Made by a program: the position numbers and the translations under genes | From: Bacillota bacterium | GTDB taxonomy: Bacteria; Bacillota; Clostridia; Oscillospirales; Acutalibacteraceae | Assembly (NCBI GenBank): GCA_023391275.1 | Contig: JAEWBE010000010.1 | Coordinates: 1-8,761, forward strand | Length of the DNA stretch: 8,761 bases | Direction: 5' to 3' | In this document: positions 1-5,420 of the stretch, one piece after another | How the letters are laid out: every line of letters starts with the position of its first letter | How positions within the stretch are numbered: the first letter of the stretch is position 1 | The notes under the pieces: generated by a model | What the model was told of the DNA's origin: nothing | The model's input: the letters and a program-made list of their open reading frames with translations, nothing else | The model's database searches: none

Positions 1-1252
1 CCCTTATCTCAAGACCACCAAAGTAGACGACGGAGTTGTGTTTGGGACGATGCGCCCAATCACGCATGAAGTCATTGACACAATAATGAAGATACCGGGG
101 CTGAAAAACTATGATGCCAACGGCGGGCTCCTGGCGTACTTTAGCAACGCAACAGTAATCAAAGGAAACATCCCGGTGGGTAATGCTCTGGAAAATGCCG
201 GTGGGGCGACAGTTACGGATAATACCCAAAACAACCTCTATTTTCGTTCCGGCAAATTGTCGCTTGCAGAAGGCAAGCACTTGGTTAGAGCGGATGTAAA
301 CGCAGTTCTAATTAGTAAGCCTTTTGCAGAAGCAAACGGTCTAACTGTTGGGGACAAATTAGACTTAAATGTGAATAGCAAAGCTACGGTCACCATCATA
401 GGTATTTATCAAATCAACCAGAAAGATAGCCATGAGGATCAGCTTACCTCTTATGACAAAATTGAAAACAGAATTTTCCTTGACGTAAAATCTTTCCAAA
501 CCCTTTGTCAGGTGACTCCGCCTGTGGAAACCTCAGAGGCTTTCGATTACGTTACGTTTCAAGCGGAAGACCCAGCAGAGATTGATCACATTTTGAGCCT
601 GATAAAGCAAATAGACTCCATCGACTGGCGGGCATATCTAGTCTCCACGGATAACCATATCTATGAGAATGCTGTTGCACCTCTTATGGGACTGAATAAA
701 CTGGTGGCTACTCTACTTATCGTCATTATTGCTGTCAGCGTGGTAATTCTGTCACTGATACTTACACTTTGGACAAAAAGCCGTGTTCATGAAACAGGTG
801 TGTTCCTCTCCGCAGGGATTAAGAAATCGGCCATCATTGGACAATATCTAGCCGAGATATTACTTATTGCGGTACTGGCGTTTGGACTATCCTTTTTCAC
901 AAGCAATGCAGTGGCAAATCAACTTAGTGACCAGCTTTTACAGCAAAGCAAGCAGACTGCCCTTTCTCCAGAACCGCAGGATTCCAATGAAAATGGAATA
1001 TCTATGGCAACTGGGGATGATGATTCTGCTGGAAACTTATCTGGCATAGACATCGGAGGAGCAGGCACAGACATCGGAGCGGGTGCGGACGACAACATTC
1101 AGAACAACACTAAAATCGACGTATCGATTGGCGCAGAGGCCATGCTGCAGCTTTACCTGATCGGCTTCGCCATCATCATCCTCTCTGTAGGTGTTTCCTC
1201 CGGCACGGTCATGCGGCTGAAACCTTGTGAAATTCTATCCAAAATGAGCTAA
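1..1252 (+). CDS. FtsX/MacB-type (Vex-like) ABC transporter permease, 5'-truncated by the window edge
   Basis: Membrane subunit of a MacB/Vex-class exporter working with the ATPase encoded just downstream. The reading frame is open to the left edge (first complete codon at position 2), so the GTG at 38 is probably internal. Counting from that GTG, residues 1-215 are an extracytoplasmic MacB-like domain. Membrane segments follow at about 219-245, 267-288 and 369-393. The polar stretch after the first segment (SRVHETGVFLSAGIKKSAII) is the cytoplasmic coupling region typical of FtsX permeases, and the end (LKPCEILSKMS) matches the family's usual 'P-x-EIL' terminus. The outer loop at about 300-365 is Gly/Asp/Asn-rich with a short repeat (GIDIGGAGTDIGAG), a low-complexity loop as I recall it from Vex-type permeases. 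The missing N-terminus should hold the first membrane helix. Substrate cannot be read from sequence. Confidence 0.88.
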   Translation, partial: PYLKTTKVDDGVVFGTMRPITHEVIDTIMKIPGLKNYDANGGLLAYFSNATVIKGNIPVGNALENAGGATVTDNTQNNLYFRSGKLSLAEGKHLVRADVNAVLISKPFAEANGLTVGDKLDLNVNSKATVTIIGIYQINQKDSHEDQLTSYDKIENRIFLDVKSFQTLCQVTPPVETSEAFDYVTFQAEDPAEIDHILSLIKQIDSIDWRAYLVSTDNHIYENAVAPLMGLNKLVATLLIVIIAVSVVILSLILTLWTKSRVHETGVFLSAGIKKSAIIGQYLAEILLIAVLAFGLSFFTSNAVANQLSDQLLQQSKQTALSPEPQDSNENGISMATGDDDSAGNLSGIDIGGAGTDIGAGADDNIQNNTKIDVSIGAEAMLQLYLIGFAIIILSVGVSSGTVMRLKPCEILSKMS

Positions 1253-1271
1253 TGAAAGGCGGTATGATAAC

Positions 1272-1910
1272 ATGGCAATCTTAGAAACAAACGGCGTTTC
1301 CTATGCCTATGAAAAAGGGGAAAATATTTTGAACAACGTAGACACAGGGCTTGAGACTGGAAATATGTATGCAATTCTCGGCCCGTCTGGTTCAGGCAAG
1401 ACAACATTGCTGTCTTTGCTGGGCGGGTTGGACAGCCCCACTGAAGGTCAAATTTTGTTCGACGGCGAGGACATCGCCGTCAAGGGATTGGAAAATCATC
1501 GTCAAAACCATGTGGCGCTGATTTTCCAGAGCTACAACCTTATCGACTACATGACGCCGATTGAAAATGCAAAACTGGCGGCAAAGCAGGATGTTCTCCC
1601 CATTTTAGAACGGTTGGGCCTGACGGAGGAGGAAATGCGCCGCAATGTGCTCAAGCTCTCTGGTGGCCAGCAGCAGCGTGTGGCCATCGCCCGTGCCATC
1701 GCCTCGGATGCAGCCGTTATTCTGGCAGATGAGCCGACAGGCAATTTAGACGAAGATACCGCCGCAGAAATCACAAGCGTTCTCAAAGAAAGCGCACATA
1801 TACTGGGTAAATGTGTTGTTGTGGTCACGCACTCGAACGAGGTTGCAAAGCAGGCAGATGTTATATTGAAACTGAAACATGGTTATCTACAGGTTGTCGA
1901 GCAATCATGA
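1272..1910 (+). CDS. ABC transporter ATP-binding protein (MacB/LolD/Vex2 class)
   Basis: Cytoplasmic ATPase of 212 residues that powers the permease encoded 19 bp upstream. All nucleotide-binding motifs are present: Walker A GPSGSGKTT (37-45), Q-loop Gln86 in FQSYNL, signature LSGGQ (129-133), Walker B VILADEP with catalytic Glu154, D-loop GNLD (157-160) and H-loop His187. The length is normal for a stand-alone MacB/Vex2-type subunit. The ATG at 1272 is preceded by AAAGGCGG (1255-1262) at 9 nt spacing, which fixes the start. The two genes are certainly one operon. A terminator follows at 1966-1997. No regulator or two-component system for this exporter lies in the window, so its promoter is to the left. 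Confidence 0.95.
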   Translation: MAILETNGVSYAYEKGENILNNVDTGLETGNMYAILGPSGSGKTTLLSLLGGLDSPTEGQILFDGEDIAVKGLENHRQNHVALIFQSYNLIDYMTPIENAKLAAKQDVLPILERLGLTEEEMRRNVLKLSGGQQQRVAIARAIASDAAVILADEPTGNLDEDTAAEITSVLKESAHILGKCVVVVTHSNEVAKQADVILKLKHGYLQVVEQS

Positions 1911-1965
1911 ATATTTGCTCATGCTTGCAGAACATAAAAACATATCAGGGTGACACCGACTTACC

Positions 1966-1997
1966 AAAAAACGTGGGCGGTCACTGCGCCCATTTTT
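1966..1997. terminator. Bidirectional intrinsic terminator between convergent genes
   Basis: The stem TGGGCG (1974-1979) pairs with CGCCCA (1987-1992) around a 7-nt loop. On the plus strand it is followed by TTTTT (1993-1997), ending the ABC operon. On the minus strand it is followed, after two bases, by six T (complement of 1966-1971), ending the MarR-DtxR transcript. It sits between the convergent stop codons at 1910 and 2036. Confidence 0.8.
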
Positions 1998-2035
1998 CTT
2001 TCGACACTTTTCGGATATTTTCCCGCAAAGGTTCA

Positions 2036-2419
2036 CTAACTATCTGACTTTGTTTTTTCGCCGCAGACTTCTTTGATTTTGCTGAATGTTTCCTGGCTTA
2101 CTAAATGCTCTAAACGGCAAGCGTCCTTGTGTGCGTTTTCTTTCCCAACATCGAGTATATCCGTCAGAAAGTTTTCAATTACTACATGGCGTTCAAATAT
2201 GGAAGCCGCATATTTTAGTCCGTCCTCTGTCAGAATGAGATTACGGTCACAATCCATTGTGAGTAATCCCTCATTACAAAGTTTCTTTACAGCAACGCTG
2301 ACACTCGGTTTTGATACTCCAAGTTCATTTGCAACGTCAATAGAACGGACATGGCCAAGTTTCTGCCGCAATAGAAAAATAGTTTTTAAGTAGGTTTCTG
2401 CTGACTCACGGCTTTTCAT
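2036..2419 (-). CDS. Short DtxR/MntR-family metal-dependent transcriptional regulator
   Basis: Predicted metal-activated DNA-binding repressor of 127 residues. Residues 1-65 form the winged helix; SKPSVSVAVKKLCNEGLL (36-53) is the recognition region and LILTEDG the wing. Residues 66-115 form the metal-binding and dimerisation domain. Compared with DtxR from memory, likely ligands are His78, Glu82, His97, Cys101, Glu104 and His105 (motifs ERHVVIENFL and ACRLEHLVS), so both metal sites of the core look largely kept. The position of DtxR Met10 is Thr9, and MntR's Glu11 is Lys12. There is no C-terminal SH3-like domain, as in MntR-sized proteins. The gene follows the MarR gene by 32 bp on the same strand with only a weak, distant GGAG before the ATG, so it is probably co-transcribed with it. 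Iron or manganese is the likely effector; which one cannot be decided. Confidence 0.85.
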   Translation of the reverse strand: MKSRESAETYLKTIFLLRQKLGHVRSIDVANELGVSKPSVSVAVKKLCNEGLLTMDCDRNLILTEDGLKYAASIFERHVVIENFLTDILDVGKENAHKDACRLEHLVSQETFSKIKEVCGEKTKSDS

Positions 2420-2451
2420 ACTTTTTCCAATCGCTCCACATAGGCAGATTT

Positions 2452-3069
2452 TTACTCGTCGTCCTCGTCATTTCCAAGCCCTCCTTTTTTGAATGATGAA
2501 TGTCCCATTCCAGCCTGGCAGTGTCCATGTCCATGCCCACCAAAACCATAACCGGCATGTTGCCAATGTTCATAACCGTGTCCGTAAGACGACATGAATT
2601 TTTCCATATACTTACGGCGCTCCTCGAAATCTTCGTCAGGGAATTGCTCCTCATACTGCCCGATGATGCGCCCCAAGTATTCACTTAAATTAGCTAGTTC
2701 ATCATCATTTAAGCAGTCAAGGACTTTCAAAGCTTCCGGCTCGCTCTCGTCTGTATTTCCAGTGGCTTTCGCACCCTCTTCGGTCAAGCGGATAGTCATA
2801 ACCCGCTTGTCGTCTTCTGACGGTTCGCGGGTTATATAGCCGCTTTTTTCCAGCTTTGTAACCAGCTCTGCAACTGATTGTTTGCTCAAATTGAGCAAAT
2901 AGGTCAGTTCTTTTTGACTGATTACGGGCTTCAATTTGAGGATTGCCAGCACCCGTCCCTGCCCCCTGTGGGGGTTGTGCATTTTGCCAAAATGGTTAAA
3001 CATTGCGCGGTGCATGAGCATTTGAAGCTGTTGCAGTTGTCCGTTGATAGTACCCTTAATTTCATTCAA
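2452..3069 (-). CDS. MarR-family transcriptional regulator with His/Gly-rich C-terminal tail
   Basis: Dimeric winged-helix repressor; 205 residues against the usual 140-160. The DNA-binding core is at about 36-105: helix-turn-helix around SQKELTYLLNLSKQSVAELV and the wing with the family's acidic-basic signature (EDDKR, 85-89). After a dimerisation helix (120-158) comes an extra tail of about 45 residues with His164, 168, 171, 179, 181, 183 and 190 plus Cys184, and an acidic end (DEDDE). Such a tail could bind metal; this is inference. The start is TTG at 3069, chosen because AGGAGG (complement of 3078-3083) lies 8 nt upstream and the MarR fold begins immediately. It is first in an operon with the DtxR-like gene and divergent from the TerC/ABC-2 gene. 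Three operator-like repeats over its promoter suggest autorepression. Confidence 0.9.
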   Translation of the reverse strand: MNEIKGTINGQLQQLQMLMHRAMFNHFGKMHNPHRGQGRVLAILKLKPVISQKELTYLLNLSKQSVAELVTKLEKSGYITREPSEDDKRVMTIRLTEEGAKATGNTDESEPEALKVLDCLNDDELANLSEYLGRIIGQYEEQFPDEDFEERRKYMEKFMSSYGHGYEHWQHAGYGFGGHGHGHCQAGMGHSSFKKGGLGNDEDDE

Positions 3070-3077
3070 TATTATAT

Positions 3078-3083
3078 CCTCCT
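3078..3083 (-). promoter_or_regulatory. Ribosome binding site fixing the TTG start of the MarR gene
   Basis: On the minus strand AGGAGG lies 8 nt before the TTG at 3069. No ATG in frame has a comparable site, so the TTG start is preferred. Confidence 0.75.
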
Positions 3084-3108
3084 GTTATCATTCATATTAT
3101 TTTCGCAA

Positions 3109-3124
3109 GTCAAGTACCTGACTT
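3109..3124. promoter_or_regulatory. Operator copy 1 (GTCAAGTACCTGACTT) at the transcription start
   Basis: The core GTCAAGTACCTGAC is a near-palindrome (one mismatch per half). An identical 16-bp copy stands at 3156-3171. This copy lies at or just after the predicted start of the marR-dtxR transcript, where a bound repressor would block RNA polymerase. Confidence 0.7.
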
Positions 3125-3131
3125 TTTTATT

Positions 3132-3160
3132 AGTATAGCACCTGACTAATTAAATGTCAA
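3132..3160 (-). promoter_or_regulatory. Sigma-A-type promoter of the marR-dtxR operon
   Basis: On the minus strand a perfect -35 TTGACA (3160-3155) is followed by a 17-nt spacer and -10 TATACT (3137-3132). Transcription would start near 3125, leaving a leader of about 55 nt before the TTG. Operator-like repeats overlap the -35, the -10/spacer and the start site. Confidence 0.85.
3133..3146. promoter_or_regulatory. Degenerate operator copy overlapping the -10 region
   Basis: GTATAGCACCTGAC matches the exact copies at 11 of 14 positions, with the right half site (ACCTGAC) intact. It lies 24 bp from copy 1 and 23 bp from copy 2, so all three sites are roughly in helical register. It overlaps the -10 box and may be a weaker site. 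Confidence 0.5.
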
Positions 3161-3171
3161 GTACCTGACTT
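3156..3171. promoter_or_regulatory. Operator copy 2 (GTCAAGTACCTGACTT) over the -35 box
   Basis: Exact 16-bp repeat of the sequence at 3109-3124. It overlaps the -35 hexamer of the marR promoter, the arrangement expected for autorepression by the MarR dimer. Confidence 0.7.
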
Positions 3172-3193
3172 AATATATTTTTTGAAGCCAATC

Positions 3194-3218
3194 AGAAGCC
3201 ATTCCCCATGTGGCTTCT
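3194..3218. repeat. Inverted repeat in the divergent intergenic region
   Basis: AGAAGCCA (3194-3201) and TGGCTTCT (3211-3218) are perfect 8-bp arms around a 9-nt loop. GAAGCCA also occurs just before the left arm (3184-3190) as a direct repeat. A poly-A run rather than poly-T follows on the plus strand, so it is not a plus-strand terminator. Function unknown. Confidence 0.45.
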
Positions 3219-3246
3219 AAAAAATATTACAAAGTTAGAACATGAG

Positions 3247-3282
3247 AAAAGCATATTGTCAGGTACATGACAATATGCTTTT
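3247..3282. promoter_or_regulatory. 36-bp perfect dyad with an operator core, upstream of the TerC/ABC-2 gene
   Basis: Two perfect 15-bp arms (3247-3261 and 3268-3282) flank the 6-nt centre GGTACA. The middle (3258-3271, GTCAGGTACATGAC) matches the reverse complement of the marR operator at 13 of 14 positions, so the MarR protein may also bind here. As RNA it would be a stable hairpin followed by only a short T run (TTTTAT), so a terminator or attenuator role is possible but second choice. Confidence 0.65.
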
Positions 3283-3287
3283 ATACT
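3256..3287 (+). promoter_or_regulatory. Weak candidate promoter for the TerC/ABC-2 gene with an overlong spacer
   Basis: TTGTCA (3256-3261) and TATACT (3282-3287) resemble -35 and -10 boxes but are 20 nt apart instead of about 17. The operator-like core lies inside the spacer. I see no better plus-strand promoter between 3171 and 3336. Tentative. Confidence 0.35.
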
Positions 3288-3336
3288 ACTACTACTAATT
3301 AAGTACGGACATAAATACGGGAAAGGAAGGAACAAA

Positions 3337-4764
3337 TTGAACTTTATCATACAGGTTTTACTTATCAATCTGGTAATTTCATGTGAAAATGTCGGTGTAT
3401 TCGCGTTAGTTACCAATGGATTACTGCCAAGCCTGGCAAAGAAGGTTCATCGAATTGGCGTTGGCTTATCATTGGTATTTAAGTTGATTTTCATTGCTAT
3501 TGCAAGCGCCCTATTCTCTATACCGTGGCTTCATATCCGAATAGTCGGAGGAGCATTATTGCTCTACATTACTTTTAATATGCTGTTTCATAGTAAACAG
3601 ACATTTGATAGAAAGTTACAATCAAAGAACAAAGAAAAGGACAGCTTTTTTGAAGCCGTAGTTTCTATTTCTGTTGCTGTTATCAGTATGAGCTTAGATG
3701 ACGCTATTGCCATATCGAGCATTATTTCCATAGATGGAAATATGTTAGACTTGAAAAGAATGGCTGTCGCTCTTGCCGGACTTTTTTTCGGAGCTTTTAT
3801 TTTACTGCTATTCAGTGATACAATGACGGAGTTGATAGAAGAATTTCCAATTCTAAACAATTTATGTGCCGGATATTTAACTTACATGGCAATTAAAATG
3901 ATATTTGAAGATGATACGATTAAGCTCTTTTTTGAGCGTGTCAACTTTACTTTCACCATACCCGGAGCAGTTTTATGTGGTTTCCTAATGGCCTTTTACA
4001 GTCTGTTTGCCAATGGTATCCTCCCCGGCGGAGATACAAAAATGAGAAATACCAACTTGCCAATCTACTGCATATTAGTTGTATACGCATTGGCTACCAT
4101 TGGGGCGATTTCCTATCTTGATACAACACCGTTTATCGAGGGACATAAACTGAGTGTTCAATCCGTGTATGGATTTATTCCAAATGGCTCAAATGCAGTA
4201 TATACCATAGCTTCATCAGCAGAATTGATTACAATTTGCGGGGCAATACTTGCAGGAGCAACAGCAAGAAACAGTGGAAAAAAGTCATATCTATCTATGC
4301 TTTTTTTAAATGTAAAAGGAATGCTGACATATGTATTATTGTGGCTTTTTGTAAATACTGTGGGTCTATCCTTTATTTTCGGCTTTGGGAAAATAAGTCT
4401 GCCGAATTACTTAATGATGTTTGCGGAAGAAACATTATTGCTGCTTTCGTATACAGCAGCTTTTACCATGATCTCTACATTCATAAAAGGAAAGTCCATG
4501 ATAATCGTTTTAGGCTTACTATTTATCTTGCTGGAACCGATTGAAGCTGCTGTTTTTATTCATAGTGACCGCTTCCCGGCTGTTGCTTACTTTTTCCCAA
4601 GTTATCATTTGGCTGCTATATCCGGACACGTTACAAGTCCCTATCCTGCTCCAATGACTATGCTCATTTCAATTTTGTATATTACATTATTTACTTATAT
4701 TGGATATTGTCACTATCAGCCGAGCTATGTAAATTCCAGGCCAAATTATAAAGGAAATGCTTAA
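3337..4764 (+). CDS. TerC-family membrane protein fused to an ABC-2-type permease-like domain
   Basis: Predicted integral membrane protein of 475 residues. Residues 1-228 form a complete seven-helix TerC-like domain. The two family motifs are present in altered form: NLVISCEN (11-18; SGDN is usual) and MSLDD (118-122; SLDN usual), with matching context such as GLSLVFKLIFIAIASALFSI, GGALLLYI and GYLTYMAIKMIFEDD. TerC relatives act in metal-ion export or metalation of exported proteins, notably manganese. Residues 240-475 add about six more membrane segments and the cytoplasmic stretch ILAGATARNSGKKSYLSMLF, arranged as in ABC-2 permeases; this domain call is from pattern only. No partner ATPase is adjacent. 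The start is TTG at 3337 behind AAAGGAAGG (3322-3330). The gene diverges from the marR gene and its stop overlaps the convergent methyltransferase stop. Composition is clearly AT-rich compared with the next gene. Confidence 0.8.
   Translation: MNFIIQVLLINLVISCENVGVFALVTNGLLPSLAKKVHRIGVGLSLVFKLIFIAIASALFSIPWLHIRIVGGALLLYITFNMLFHSKQTFDRKLQSKNKEKDSFFEAVVSISVAVISMSLDDAIAISSIISIDGNMLDLKRMAVALAGLFFGAFILLLFSDTMTELIEEFPILNNLCAGYLTYMAIKMIFEDDTIKLFFERVNFTFTIPGAVLCGFLMAFYSLFANGILPGGDTKMRNTNLPIYCILVVYALATIGAISYLDTTPFIEGHKLSVQSVYGFIPNGSNAVYTIASSAELITICGAILAGATARNSGKKSYLSMLFLNVKGMLTYVLLWLFVNTVGLSFIFGFGKISLPNYLMMFAEETLLLLSYTAAFTMISTFIKGKSMIIVLGLLFILLEPIEAAVFIHSDRFPAVAYFFPSYHLAAISGHVTSPYPAPMTMLISILYITLFTYIGYCHYQPSYVNSRPNYKGNA
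4025..4044 (+). promoter_or_regulatory. Possible internal ribosome binding site and ATG at the domain junction
   Basis: Inside the fusion gene, GGCGGAG (4027-4033) precedes an in-frame ATG (4042-4044, codon 236) by 8 nt. The codon falls exactly at the boundary between the TerC-like and ABC-2-like domains. It may be a relic start of a once separate permease gene or may still give a second, shorter product. Confidence 0.4.
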
Positions 4765-5420
4765 ATCATGCCACATTCTCCGGTAATGCAAAGACCGAAA
4801 AAGTCAGCCGTGACCTTCGCCCCACTTAGATTTGAATGGCGCAGAAGCTCTGTGATTTCATTAACGGTATAGGCGGCATTCAGAGAGGTGATAAGGCCGG
4901 GGCGCATTTCCTTGGGCTGAGTGGACAGATATACTATCGCCTTTTTCAGTGGGTACACATCCCGCCGCAGATCGGTGATGCAGTAGCGTCCGCCGCGCCG
5001 AAGCACACGGTAAATCTCGTTAAAAGTGCGGATGGGGTTTTCCCATTCGTGCATGGAACCGTTGGAGATGACGGTGTCAAAGCTCTCATCCCCAAAAGGC
5101 ATCTCCATACAGTTTCCCAACACATAGCGGGCTGAAATGCCATATTCAGCAGCATTCCTTTCGGCAAAGCGGATCATAGAGGGGCTGATTTCGCAGCCGG
5201 TGAGGGAGGACGGGCAAGTCTTTTTTGCCAACTCCAACCCCACATAGCCAGGACCAGGCCCGATTTCCAATACATCGCCGCCCTTTATACCAGAAGCGAT
5301 CATGCTGTCTACACCATTCCATCCCTTGTCCCTCATACTGCGGGCGAAAGCATCGAACATCTCCACCGTAACTTCATTCTGAATGCCCTCATTCGTTTCA
5401 ATGACTCTGGATTTTACCAT
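4761..5420 (-). CDS. Class I SAM-dependent methyltransferase
   Basis: Predicted cytoplasmic SAM-dependent methyltransferase of 219 residues. Motif I is VLEIGPGPGY (50-59), the acidic residue ending strand 2 is Glu78 in GCEIS, motif II is FDTVISNGSMHEW (114-126) and motif III is RVLRRGGRYCI (138-148); together they define the Methyltransf_11/25 fold. Substrate is unknown; small molecules are common for this group. The ATG at 5420 has GAAGGAGG 9 nt upstream, inside the PadR gene, and the two genes overlap by 23 bp, so translation is probably coupled and the pair is one operon. Its stop shares bases 4761-4764 with the stop of the convergent TerC/ABC-2 gene, leaving no room for a terminator between them. 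Composition is noticeably GC-richer than the membrane gene next door. Confidence 0.9.
   Translation of the reverse strand: MVKSRVIETNEGIQNEVTVEMFDAFARSMRDKGWNGVDSMIASGIKGGDVLEIGPGPGYVGLELAKKTCPSSLTGCEISPSMIRFAERNAAEYGISARYVLGNCMEMPFGDESFDTVISNGSMHEWENPIRTFNEIYRVLRRGGRYCITDLRRDVYPLKKAIVYLSTQPKEMRPGLITSLNAAYTVNEITELLRHSNLSGAKVTADFFGLCITGECGMI

Noticed and set aside
1044..1085. Direct repeat of AGACATCGGAG in the permease gene as a regulatory repeat
   Set aside because: It encodes the low-complexity Gly/Asp loop of the permease; a short coding duplication is enough to explain it.
2406..2684. Minus-strand open frame overlapping the MarR gene end
   Set aside because: It is another phase of the His-rich tail region, without protein-like features or a binding site.
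3109..3171. CRISPR-like or iteron-like direct repeats
   Set aside because: Only three short copies, one degenerate, spaced 23-24 bp and coincident with a consensus promoter; a regulator operator explains them better.
3194..3218. Terminator or insertion-sequence end
   Set aside because: No T run on the plus strand and no transposase or target duplication nearby; listed only as an inverted repeat.
3172..3336. yybP-ykoY manganese riboswitch upstream of the TerC-type gene
   Set aside because: The conserved riboswitch core sequences and its three-way arrangement are not visible; the dyad there fits an operator.
4236..4544. Plus-strand open frame inside the TerC/ABC-2 gene
   Set aside because: A different phase of a clearly coding membrane gene, Cys/Lys-rich nonsense composition, no binding site.
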